A DNA stretch of 64,000 bases from Bacteroidetes bacterium UBA5697 (GTDB lineage Bacteria; Bacteroidota; Bacteroidia; B-17B0; Aurantibacillaceae), in NCBI GenBank assembly GCA_002420145.1, contig DIHL01000041.1:18117-82116 (forward strand), in the 5' to 3' direction. Of this stretch, positions 35,335 through 43,441 are shown one piece after another; positions within the stretch are counted from its first letter, which is position 1, and each line of letters begins with the position of its first letter. The notes under the pieces are model-generated. The model was given only the letters and a program-made list of their open reading frames with translations, was not told the DNA's origin and searched no databases. Both the position numbers and the translations under genes were made by a program.

Positions 35335-35940
35335 ATGTTGTTTTCTGATACCTATTTAACGATTGAAAAACCTGCCGAAGCTATCTTTAAAGATAAAGGA
35401 AGTAAGTTTTTAGCTTTTGCTTATCCTGTTGAAAATGATCAACAGATTAAAGAAATTTTAAATCAATTAAAAAAAGAACATCACACCGCCAATCATCATT
35501 GTTATGCTTATCGATTAGGAGCTGATAAAATGAATTTTAGAGCTAATGATGATGGGGAACCAAATAATACAGCTGGTAAGCCAATATTGGGTCAAATTCA
35601 ATCCAATGATTTAACCAATATTTTAATAGTGGTGGTTCGTTATTTTGGAGGAACTTTACTAGGAGTAAGTGGTTTAATTAATGCGTATAAAAACTCTGCA
35701 GCGGATGTAATTAAAGTATCTTCTATTATTGAAAAACAAATTTTATTCAATTATACCATTCAATTTTATTTCGAACACTTAAATGATGTGATGAAATTAT
35801 TAAAGCAATTAGATTGTAAAATCACCAATCAGCAGTTTGATAATAATTGCGAAATTAGTTTTAGTATCCGCAAAGCTAATAGTGAGCAATGCGAAGAAAA
35901 GTTGAAGAAAATTGAAGGATTGAAGTTAGAGTATAAATAA
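35335..35940 (+). CDS. YigZ/IMPACT-family protein
   Basis: A 201-residue cytoplasmic protein. The UPF0029 N-terminal domain is clear: EKPAEAIFKDKGSKFLAFAYPV, HHTANHHCYAYRLG, NDDGEPNNTAGKPILGQIQ and ILIVVVRYFGGTLLGVSGLINAYKNSA, followed by the DUF1949 C-terminal domain (about 140-201). The family (YigZ in E. coli, IMPACT in eukaryotes) is linked to translation regulation but the molecular task in bacteria is unproven. It is third in the ribD unit with a 3-base gap. Confidence 0.92.
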   Translation: MLFSDTYLTIEKPAEAIFKDKGSKFLAFAYPVENDQQIKEILNQLKKEHHTANHHCYAYRLGADKMNFRANDDGEPNNTAGKPILGQIQSNDLTNILIVVVRYFGGTLLGVSGLINAYKNSAADVIKVSSIIEKQILFNYTIQFYFEHLNDVMKLLKQLDCKITNQQFDNNCEISFSIRKANSEQCEEKLKKIEGLKLEYK

Positions 35941-36010
35941 CTTCCTGGTAAAATTAGCGAATGATAAAATTCCTTATTACTTTTAAGTATAAACTTTAAA
36001 ATTTAGAAAC

Positions 36011-36406
36011 ATGAAATTAAAACATTTAGTATTGGCAGTTGCAGCTTGTTTAGCTATTAATACTGCTTCGGCACAGGATTTAAGAAAAGGTGGGTCATCA
36101 TTTGGTAAGATTGAATCAAATGGAGATGTTCGTCTTAATGGCAGCGTTAAAGGGAAATTTGAATCAAACGGAGATATTCGTGTAAACGGTAGCGTTAAAG
36201 GTAAGATTGAATCTAACGGAGATATTCGTAAAAATGGTTCTGTTGTTGGTAAGGTAGAATCTAATGGAGATGTTAGAATTAATGGAAGTGTTGTTGGTAA
36301 AATTGAAAGCAATGGTGATATTAGAAAAAACGGAAGTGTTGTTGGCTCTGCTAGTGGAGTAGATAAGAGACAAGCAGCAGTGATGTTCTTTTTCGATTTC
36401 TTTTAA
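36011..36406 (+). CDS. Exported 16-residue-repeat protein
   Basis: A 131-residue protein: a signal peptide (MKLKHLVLAVAACLAINTASAQ), then five tandem 16-residue repeats at residues 32-111 with consensus GK(I/F/V)ESNGD(I/V)R-x-NGSV(K/V). The repeats are also conserved as 48-base DNA units at 36104-36343. The short C-terminus ends in MFFFDFF. Each repeat probably forms a beta-strand-turn pair, building a small beta-solenoid; beta-solenoids of this type are often surface or ice/polymer-binding, but no function is known here. Single gene with its own terminator. Confidence 0.75.
   Translation: MKLKHLVLAVAACLAINTASAQDLRKGGSSFGKIESNGDVRLNGSVKGKFESNGDIRVNGSVKGKIESNGDIRKNGSVVGKVESNGDVRINGSVVGKIESNGDIRKNGSVVGSASGVDKRQAAVMFFFDFF
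36104..36343. repeat. Five 48-base tandem repeats in a coding region
   Basis: These encode the five 16-residue units of the exported repeat protein and are not a CRISPR array, because the units are directly adjacent and in frame with no spacers. Confidence 0.85.
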
Positions 36407-36411
36407 CAATT

Positions 36412-36444
36412 AGACCTTTCAGGTTTTTAAAACCTGAAAGGTCT
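36412..36444. terminator. Strong hairpin after the repeat protein gene
   Basis: A near-perfect 16-base stem (AGACCTTTCAGGTTTT and its complement) with a minimal loop. It ends 15 bases before the aminotransferase ATG at 36459. Confidence 0.75.
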
Positions 36445-36458
36445 TTGTATTTTTAACC

Positions 36459-37655
36459 ATGCAAATTTCTAACCGACAATTATTTTTAAATCATGTTGCT
36501 CAAGTGTCTCCAAAACCAATGGATTTGGAAATAGTAAAAGCGCAAGGAGTTTATTTATACGATACTCACAATAATTCCTATTTAGATTTTATTTCAGGTA
36601 TTTCGGTTAGTAATGTAGGGCATTGTCATCCTAATGTGGTGAAGGCAATTCAGCAACAAAGCGAAACATACATGCACTTAATGGTGTATGGTGAATATGT
36701 TCAAGCGCCTCAAATTAAATTAGCAAAAGCATTAACCGATTTATTACCTCCTAATTTAAATTCTGTTTTTTATACTAATTCAGGAACTGAAGCTACTGAA
36801 GGAGCCTTGAAATTAGCAAAGCGTGTTACTGGTAAAACAGAAATTATTTGTTTTAGAGATTCTTATCATGGTAGTTCACATGGTTCTTTAAGCGTGATGG
36901 GTAATGAAGAATTTAAACGAGCGTTTCGACCATTGTTGCCAGATGTGAGAATCATTGATTATAACTCTATCGAAGATGTAAATAAATACATTACTTCAAA
37001 AACAGCTGCTGTTATTTTAGAACCTGTACAAAGCGAAACGGGTTATACAGTTGCCACGAATGAGTTTTTACAAGCTATCAGAAAAAAATGTGATGAGCAT
37101 TGTGCTTTGATGATATTAGATGAAATCCAAAATGGATTTGGACGCAGTGGTACATTTTTTGCTTTTGAGCAAACAGGTGTTGTGCCAGATATTTTATTGT
37201 TGGCAAAAGGTATGGGAGGTGGATTGCCAATAGGTTGCTTTATCAGCTCTCAAAAATTATTAAACGAATTTACTTACAATCCAGTTTTAGGAAACATCAA
37301 TACGTTTGGCGGAAACGCCGTTTGTTGTGCCGCTTCGTTAGCTTGTTTGCAAACCATTCAAACCGAAAAATTAATGGATGATGTAGAGCGTAAATCTAAT
37401 TTGATTCGTTCATTGTTAGTTCATCCCGCAATTAAAAATATTAAAGGAAAAGGCTTTATGTTGTCTTTAGATTTTGAAGACACAGATTTAAATTTTAAAA
37501 TTATTGAAACTTGTATTAAGAATGGATTAATCGTTGATTGGTTTTTATTTAATTCTCATTCCATGCGTATTGCCCCACCATTAATTATAACAGACGAAGA
37601 AATTAAAAAAGCTTGTGGAATTATTTTAAAGTCGATAAAAGAAGTTGTTACTTAA
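36459..37655 (+). CDS. PLP-dependent class III aminotransferase
   Basis: A 398-residue fold-type I aminotransferase, most like the acetylornithine/succinylornithine or 4-aminobutyrate group. Motifs: SGISVSNVGHCHPNVV, YTNSGTEATEGALKLAKR, ILEPVQSETGY, LMILDEIQNGFGRSG (PLP-phosphate Asp), and the lysine region ILLLAKGMGGGLPIGCF, where the Lys carries PLP. A true acetylornithine aminotransferase would normally sit with arg genes; none are near, and this gene follows a strong hairpin with only a 14-base leader, so the substrate is uncertain. Confidence 0.85.
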   Translation: MQISNRQLFLNHVAQVSPKPMDLEIVKAQGVYLYDTHNNSYLDFISGISVSNVGHCHPNVVKAIQQQSETYMHLMVYGEYVQAPQIKLAKALTDLLPPNLNSVFYTNSGTEATEGALKLAKRVTGKTEIICFRDSYHGSSHGSLSVMGNEEFKRAFRPLLPDVRIIDYNSIEDVNKYITSKTAAVILEPVQSETGYTVATNEFLQAIRKKCDEHCALMILDEIQNGFGRSGTFFAFEQTGVVPDILLLAKGMGGGLPIGCFISSQKLLNEFTYNPVLGNINTFGGNAVCCAASLACLQTIQTEKLMDDVERKSNLIRSLLVHPAIKNIKGKGFMLSLDFEDTDLNFKIIETCIKNGLIVDWFLFNSHSMRIAPPLIITDEEIKKACGIILKSIKEVVT

Positions 37656-37662
37656 AGTGTTT

Positions 37663-37718
37663 GTCACCCTGAACTTGTTTTAGGGTCTCTTGAGATGCTG
37701 AAACAAGTTCAGCATGAC
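37663..37718. repeat. Dispersed inverted repeat between aminotransferase and dacB
   Basis: CTGAACTTGTTT (37669-37680) and AAACAAGTTCAG (37701-37712) are perfect 12-base inverted arms inside a larger imperfect palindrome that begins GTCA and ends TGAC. It lies in the 70-base gap between two converging genes and may double as a terminator. Such units are common in Bacteroidota intergenic regions by general knowledge. Confidence 0.6.
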
Positions 37719-37725
37719 ATTTAAT

Positions 37726-39180
37726 TTAAAGCTCCACCAGCGCCACCAATAACTTCTCAATCTTCATTTTCATTTCTTTAGGTGAGCAATCGTAATTATT
37801 AAACAATACAGAGAAGGCTAATTCTTTCCCTGATTTTGTTTTCACGTAACCACAGTAGCCTCTAGCTCTGTTAATGTAGCCAGTTTTAGCGCGCATATTT
37901 CCTTCTGCAAAAGTCCCTTTACATAAGTTGGTCATACTACCGTTTTTGCCTGCAATTGGAAGTGATGCATTAAAAGCGGGATACATTAAGCTGTCTCTAT
38001 AGATTTTGGATAAAATAGTTGCTTGTATTTTTGTTGTAATGGTATTAGCTCTTGATAAGCCACTGCCATCAGCCATGTGTAAGCCGCTGATATCTATTCC
38101 CCTTTCTTTCCAATAATTTTCAACTGCTTTGATGCCATTATCTGTTGTGCCTTGTTTTCCTGATTTTGCAGCACCTATAGTTTTTAATAAACTTTCGGCA
38201 TAATGATTGTTGCTTTTAAGGTTCGTATAGTAAACTATTTTTTCGAGTTTGGGAGAAGTATGTATGTAAATTAATTGTTCTGGTTTTGTATTGAAGGTAT
38301 TAGGTATTTCGTTTAAGGCTAATTTACTTTCATTACTCACTAAATTATTTTTCTTTAATTCGGTTTGAAGTTGGGTGATGAAGTATAATGCAGGTTCTGG
38401 CATTTCAGCTTCTACTTCATAATGTTTTTTGTTTGGAGGAATTGTTCCCTTTACAGTTCTTGAGTAACCATTTGGGTCACCAAACACAAACGCATCATCT
38501 TCAGTTCCTGATGAAATGACATGAGATTGTATATTTGTTTTTTTTGAAAAATATTCTGGCGAGATGCTTTCTAGTTCGGCTTTAGTATTCGTATTTCCAC
38601 TGTTGTAAAACAAAGAGAATTTGTTGTCATGATAAGATAATCCATTGGCTCCTGCGCCAAAATAATTACCTATATCGCCCCAAATCCAAGTACTTGGGAT
38701 ACTATTATCAAAACACGAAGCATCTGCTATAATAGAACCATTTATTTTTTTAATTCCTTTCGTTTTTAGTTTTTGAATGATTGGATTTAAAAAAGACGAA
38801 TCATTATTGTAAAAATATGAAGAATTAAAAGACGGGTCTCCACTCCCTTTAATTAATAAATGATTCATGTTTTGTCCTGATACAGAATCTGTTTTGGTGA
38901 ACGTATAAAAATTAGTTTTATAAGTATAGTCTTTCCCTAAAATTCCTAAAGCCGCAGACGTTGTAACAATCTTCATAGTGCTAGCGGGGATCAATGCTAA
39001 TTCAGAATTAAATTCTTTCATCATTTTTCCTGTGGCTGCGTCTACTATGCAAAAACTATAAGTAGCATGTTGTAAATCCTTATCTTTTTTATAGTTGTCT
39101 AAAACGATATCGATCGAATTTTGAGAATACAAAACACTTGAAAGTAAAATAAGTATAAAGAGGAAACTTGCTTTTGTCAT
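37726..39180 (-). CDS. dacB: D-alanyl-D-alanine carboxypeptidase/endopeptidase (PBP4 type)
   Basis: A 484-residue exported penicillin-binding protein of class C-like DacB type. After a signal peptide (about 1-19) the serine motif STMK is at residues 67-70, the SxN-equivalent is SNNHYAES, and KTGYINRARGY is the KTG motif near the C-terminus. PBP4-type enzymes trim and split cell-wall peptides in the periplasm. It is monocistronic and divergent from the trmN6 gene; the 106-base gap contains both promoters. Confidence 0.92.
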   Translation of the reverse strand: MTKASFLFILILLSSVLYSQNSIDIVLDNYKKDKDLQHATYSFCIVDAATGKMMKEFNSELALIPASTMKIVTTSAALGILGKDYTYKTNFYTFTKTDSVSGQNMNHLLIKGSGDPSFNSSYFYNNDSSFLNPIIQKLKTKGIKKINGSIIADASCFDNSIPSTWIWGDIGNYFGAGANGLSYHDNKFSLFYNSGNTNTKAELESISPEYFSKKTNIQSHVISSGTEDDAFVFGDPNGYSRTVKGTIPPNKKHYEVEAEMPEPALYFITQLQTELKKNNLVSNESKLALNEIPNTFNTKPEQLIYIHTSPKLEKIVYYTNLKSNNHYAESLLKTIGAAKSGKQGTTDNGIKAVENYWKERGIDISGLHMADGSGLSRANTITTKIQATILSKIYRDSLMYPAFNASLPIAGKNGSMTNLCKGTFAEGNMRAKTGYINRARGYCGYVKTKSGKELAFSVLFNNYDCSPKEMKMKIEKLLVALVEL

Positions 39181-39286
39181 TATAATTTGCTAAATTTCTA
39201 TAAAATTAATTCCTTAACTTAAATAAAACTTTATAGTTTCATTTTTGTTTTTAACTTTATACAACTCAAAACGCTAAACATGGTTT

Positions 39287-40003
39287 ATGCCTGGTACGTC
39301 ATTTGCTTTTAAACAGTTTATTATTAAACAAGACAAGTGTGCTATGAAAGTTGGTACAGATGCTGTTTTGTTAGGTGCTTGGGTTTTTCCAAATGGAAGT
39401 AAACAAATTTTAGATATTGGAACAGGAACAGGTGTTGTTGCATTAATGCTTGCCCAAAAAACGGATGCGCATATTGATGCGATTGATATTGATAACAATG
39501 CATTTAGTCAGGCAAGTCAAAACGCCTCTGAAAGTAAATTTTCCAATCAAATTTCCGTTATTCATTCTTCTTTACAAGAATATTCAAAAACAACTGATAA
39601 AAAATACAATTTAATCGTTACTAATCCACCTTATTTTGAACAATCTTTAAAGTCCAGTGATGAGCAGCGTTCTTTTGCCCGTCATGCTGATGTGTTGCCT
39701 TTTGAAGAATTATTAGATGGAGTTATAAAGTTACTAGACCAAAAAGGTAAGTTTTGTCTGATTTTGCCGACATTAGAAGCTGAAAAATTTAGAGTCTTGG
39801 CGCAAAAAAGAGGACTTTTTTTGTCTAAATTGTTAAGAGTAAAATCTAAAGTTAATAAGGATACAGATAAGCGCCATTTAATGCAGTTTGAGTTCACTCC
39901 TACCGAATTTTCCGAGAAAACTATAGCGATTGAACTGGACGAAAGACATCAATATACAGATGATTATAAGCAATTAACAAAGGATTATTATCTTAATTTT
40001 TAA
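39287..40003 (+). CDS. trmN6: tRNA1(Val) (adenine(37)-N6)-methyltransferase-like protein
   Basis: A 238-residue methyltransferase (YfiC/TrmN6 family). The SAM motif is LDIGTGTGVVALMLAQKT, and the N6-adenine catalytic motif is NPPYFEQSLKS, with the family feature RSFARHADVLPFEELLDG. It should methylate A37 of tRNA-Val. The ATG at 39287 gives MPGTSFAFKQFIIKQDKCAMKVGTDAVLLG, a good match to the family start. Single gene. Confidence 0.88.
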   Translation: MPGTSFAFKQFIIKQDKCAMKVGTDAVLLGAWVFPNGSKQILDIGTGTGVVALMLAQKTDAHIDAIDIDNNAFSQASQNASESKFSNQISVIHSSLQEYSKTTDKKYNLIVTNPPYFEQSLKSSDEQRSFARHADVLPFEELLDGVIKLLDQKGKFCLILPTLEAEKFRVLAQKRGLFLSKLLRVKSKVNKDTDKRHLMQFEFTPTEFSEKTIAIELDERHQYTDDYKQLTKDYYLNF

Positions 40004-40060
40004 ATTTAAGTTCCTTTTTTTCATTTATTTTTTTATCTTTAAAACGTAACAAACTATCCT

Positions 40061-41110
40061 ATGCGAAAAATTGTATTAGTAGGTCTTGGCTTTTTATGTT
40101 TAAACATGTCGGCTCAAGATACCGTAAAAATAAAAACAGCATTAACTTCTGACCAAGAAGCTGAAAATGCTTATAATGCTGGATTAGAATTAATGACTAA
40201 AAAGGATTATAACATGGCTATTGAGCAATTCACAAAAGCTATTTCCTTTAAGCCTAATTTTGACAAAGCTTTTTGTAACAGAGGCGCAGCAAGATACGAG
40301 GCTAAATCTTATGATGCATCTATTGATGACTATAATAAGGCATTGGCAATTAATCCAATAAACACAGATGCTTTTTTTGGTAAGGCTCAAAGTTTTTATG
40401 CGATTAATAAAAAAGATTCTTGTGTAGCATATTTAAGTAAAACTACTTTTATTGACGATACATATAGCAAAGCTTTCTATTTAAATGGGCAAATAAATTT
40501 TGAGGCTGGAGATTATAAATATGCCATCTCTGAATATGATAAAGCTATAGCAAATAAAAAAGACTATGCTTATGCATATAATGATAGAGCTTCTGCAAAA
40601 AAACAATCGGGTGATGAAGCAGGTGCTATTATTGATTATGAAAAAGCAATTTCTATCGACCCTAAATTGTTTTTTGCGTATAATAATTTAGGCTCTTGTA
40701 AACGTAACAAAGGAGATAATGCTGGAGCCATTGAGGCTTACAATAAAGCAATTAGTATTAAACCTGATTATTATATTGCTTTAAATAATAGAGGAACAGC
40801 AAAATTAAACTTAAACGATTTTGCAGGTGCTATTGCTGATTTTGACGCCGCATTAAAGATAAAACCTAATTATGTGTTAGCGATGAATAATATGGCTTCA
40901 GCATACATTAAAAAGAAAGATTATAAATCAGCAACGGAATGGGCAAATAAAGCTATTCAAGCAGATGCGAAATTAGCGGCGGCATATGTAAATAGAGGGA
41001 TAGCAAAACAAATGTTGAAAGATGAAGAAGGCGCTTGTTCTGACTGGAAAAAAGCATCTGAATATGGTTCAGCGGAAGGAAAAAGATATACTTCGGGTTT
41101 TTGCGATTAA
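40061..41110 (+). CDS. Exported TPR-repeat protein
   Basis: A 349-residue protein with a short signal peptide (MRKIVLVGLGFLCLNMSAQ) and eight or nine consecutive tetratricopeptide repeats from about residue 30 to 335 (for example AYNAGLELMTKKDYNMAIEQFTKAISFKPNF, CNRGAARYEAKSYDASIDDYNKALAINP). It is a periplasmic or outer-membrane-associated protein-interaction scaffold. It precedes the PorE-like gene by 42 bases on the same strand, so the two are probably one unit. Confidence 0.85.
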   Translation: MRKIVLVGLGFLCLNMSAQDTVKIKTALTSDQEAENAYNAGLELMTKKDYNMAIEQFTKAISFKPNFDKAFCNRGAARYEAKSYDASIDDYNKALAINPINTDAFFGKAQSFYAINKKDSCVAYLSKTTFIDDTYSKAFYLNGQINFEAGDYKYAISEYDKAIANKKDYAYAYNDRASAKKQSGDEAGAIIDYEKAISIDPKLFFAYNNLGSCKRNKGDNAGAIEAYNKAISIKPDYYIALNNRGTAKLNLNDFAGAIADFDAALKIKPNYVLAMNNMASAYIKKKDYKSATEWANKAIQADAKLAAAYVNRGIAKQMLKDEEGACSDWKKASEYGSAEGKRYTSGFCD

Positions 41111-41152
41111 TCTAATATTGATAAAATTATACAATCATTCTAATATTCAAGT

Positions 41153-43303
41153 ATGAAGACATTATATAAAATAGTAACATTAATTCTTTTCACTTCCTCT
41201 TTGGCATTAGCCCAAAATGTGGAATTCGAAAAATCTAATTTCCCAGACAAAAAGGATTTATTAAAAGAGGCTAAGAAAAACTTAGAGGAAGGTAAAGATG
41301 CGTTTGAATTAGGCAAAAAGGAATATGATTTCGTATTGGAAGGTTATGTGGAGAAAAACAAGTACTATCCAGTAAGTCGTAAAGATTATCAACGTGCTGG
41401 TGATATTTATTTTAAACAAGCGCAACCATTTTTAATGAAAGCACAAGAGTTTAATCCTAATAATGCCGAATTAAATTATATGCTAGGAGTTATAAATTTT
41501 AATTTAAATCCTCAATCAGATGCAGCTAGTAAATATTTAGAAAAAGCAGTTACTCTTAATGGTAAAATTCCATTAGATGTCACTTATTTTTTAGGATGGG
41601 CTTTACAGTTTCAATTAAAGTGGGATGATGCTATTAAGTACTATCAGGTGTATTTAAATACATTAAGTTCGGATGCTAAAGGAAATGCTTTAGCAATTGA
41701 AGACGTTAATAAAAAAATGGGAGAGTGCAGAGTAGGGAAGAGAGAAGTAGCTAATCCACAAAGAATTTTTGTAGATAATTTAGGCCCTAACATTAATACA
41801 TCTTATCCTGAATATTCAGCTTTTATCTCTGCAGATGAATCCATGATGGTATTAACGGCTCGTAGAGAAAATTCAACAGGCGGCAAATTAGATGAAGGAG
41901 ATAGTTGGCCATTTGAAGATTTATATCAATCTTTTAAAGTAAATGGTAAATGGACTCCAGTTCAAAATTTTGGACCTTTAGTTAATAGTCCAGAGCATGA
42001 CGCTACTTCAGGCTTATCAAGTGATGGAACAACTATGTTTATTTTTAAATATAAAGAAAAAGATGGTGGAGATATTTATGTCAGTAATTTGACAGGTAAT
42101 ACTTGGAGTAAGCCAGAGCATTTAAATAAAAACATTAACTCAAAAGCTCATGAATCATCGGTGAGTTTATCGTATGATTCTAAAAGATTGTATTTTATTA
42201 GTGATAGAGAAGCAGGTTTAGGAGCGGGTGATATTTATTATTCTGATAAAGATGTTAAGGGAGATTGGGGTCCAGCTGTTAATATAGGGCCGTCTTTGAA
42301 TACAAAATATGGTGAAGAGGGTGTGTTTATTCATCCAGATGGAAAAACTATTTACTTTAGTTCTAAGGCTCATAGCACCATGGGAGGTTATGATATCTTT
42401 AAATCAACATTTGAAAATGGAAAATGGGGAGAGCCTGTAAATATGGGATACCCAATTAATGGACCAGATGATGATGTGTTTTTTGTAATTAGTGGAAGTG
42501 GTAATCACGGATATTTTGCTTCATCAAAACAAGGTGGTTATGGAGATAAAGATATTTATAGAATAACATTCTTAGGGCCAGAAAAACCGCCAGTGGTAAT
42601 GAATGAAGATAATTTATTAGCAAGCGTAGCGGCGCCTGTTAGTGAGTTTAAAGCCGAAAAAATTGTGAGCAACGGACCAAAAATGACCATTTTAAAAGGT
42701 GTTGTTTCAGATGCTAAAACGTATAAATTGTTAGAAGCAGCTATTGAATTAATTGATAACTCATTAAACGAAGTGATTGCTACATTTAAATCAAATAGTA
42801 CAACTGGTAAGTATTTAGTGTCTTTACCTTCTGGTAAAAACTACGGTATTGCCGTGAAGAAAGATGGCTACTTATTTCATTCTGAAAATTTTGATTTAAA
42901 AGCTTCTGAAGAATTTCAGGAGGTTGAAAAAAATATTGCATTGAAGGCTATAGAAGTGGGACAGTCCATTGTTTTGAAAAACATTTTCTTTGATTTTGAT
43001 AAAGCAACTATTCGACCAGAATCGGCTAATGAGTTAGATCGATTAATTAAATTATTAATCGATAACCCTACTTTGAAAATTGAATTAGGTAGTCACACAG
43101 ATAGCAAAGGAAGTGATGAGTATAATCAAAAATTATCTCAATCTCGTTCTCAATCTGTTGTTAATTATTTAATTGGAAAAGGAATTTCTACAGATAGATT
43201 AGTGGCTAAAGGTTACGGTGAAACAATGCCAGTAGCTACTAATGATACAGAAGCTGGAAGACAGGAAAATAGAAGAACAGATTTTAAAATTCTGAGTAAG
43301 TAA
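41153..43303 (+). CDS. OmpA-family protein with TPR, PD40 and CRD domains (PorE-like)
   Basis: A 716-residue exported protein with a domain order that matches PorE of the type IX secretion system: signal peptide, a TPR-like region (about 30-190), a PD40/WD40-like beta-propeller (about 205-480, with repeats such as DGTTMFIFKYKEKDGGDIYVS and DGKTIYFSSKAHSTMGGYDIFK), a carboxypeptidase-regulatory-like domain (about 515-595) and a C-terminal OmpA peptidoglycan-binding domain (from about 610, with FFDFDKATIRPESANEL and NRRTDF). In T9SS, PorE anchors the complex to the peptidoglycan. Many Bacteroidota carry several such paralogues, so the exact role is inferred from layout only. Confidence 0.8.
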   Translation: MKTLYKIVTLILFTSSLALAQNVEFEKSNFPDKKDLLKEAKKNLEEGKDAFELGKKEYDFVLEGYVEKNKYYPVSRKDYQRAGDIYFKQAQPFLMKAQEFNPNNAELNYMLGVINFNLNPQSDAASKYLEKAVTLNGKIPLDVTYFLGWALQFQLKWDDAIKYYQVYLNTLSSDAKGNALAIEDVNKKMGECRVGKREVANPQRIFVDNLGPNINTSYPEYSAFISADESMMVLTARRENSTGGKLDEGDSWPFEDLYQSFKVNGKWTPVQNFGPLVNSPEHDATSGLSSDGTTMFIFKYKEKDGGDIYVSNLTGNTWSKPEHLNKNINSKAHESSVSLSYDSKRLYFISDREAGLGAGDIYYSDKDVKGDWGPAVNIGPSLNTKYGEEGVFIHPDGKTIYFSSKAHSTMGGYDIFKSTFENGKWGEPVNMGYPINGPDDDVFFVISGSGNHGYFASSKQGGYGDKDIYRITFLGPEKPPVVMNEDNLLASVAAPVSEFKAEKIVSNGPKMTILKGVVSDAKTYKLLEAAIELIDNSLNEVIATFKSNSTTGKYLVSLPSGKNYGIAVKKDGYLFHSENFDLKASEEFQEVEKNIALKAIEVGQSIVLKNIFFDFDKATIRPESANELDRLIKLLIDNPTLKIELGSHTDSKGSDEYNQKLSQSRSQSVVNYLIGKGISTDRLVAKGYGETMPVATNDTEAGRQENRRTDFKILSK

Positions 43304-43441
43304 GTATTTCAGATGATACTTATGCTATAAATTACATAGAGGAATTTTAATTTCTTTACCTGAGAAAGTAATTGCTTTTTAACGATGGTAAAAATAAATC
43401 AGACTTTATGAGATTGCAGAAGCAATTATTAGCGATTAAAA

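Noticed and set aside
36104..36343. Regular 48-base repeats that resemble a CRISPR array
   Set aside because: Units are adjacent with no spacers, are in frame and encode a protein with a signal peptide.
36459..37655. Assigning argD (acetylornithine aminotransferase)
   Set aside because: Motifs fit class III aminotransferases in general, but there is no arginine gene context, so no gene symbol was given.
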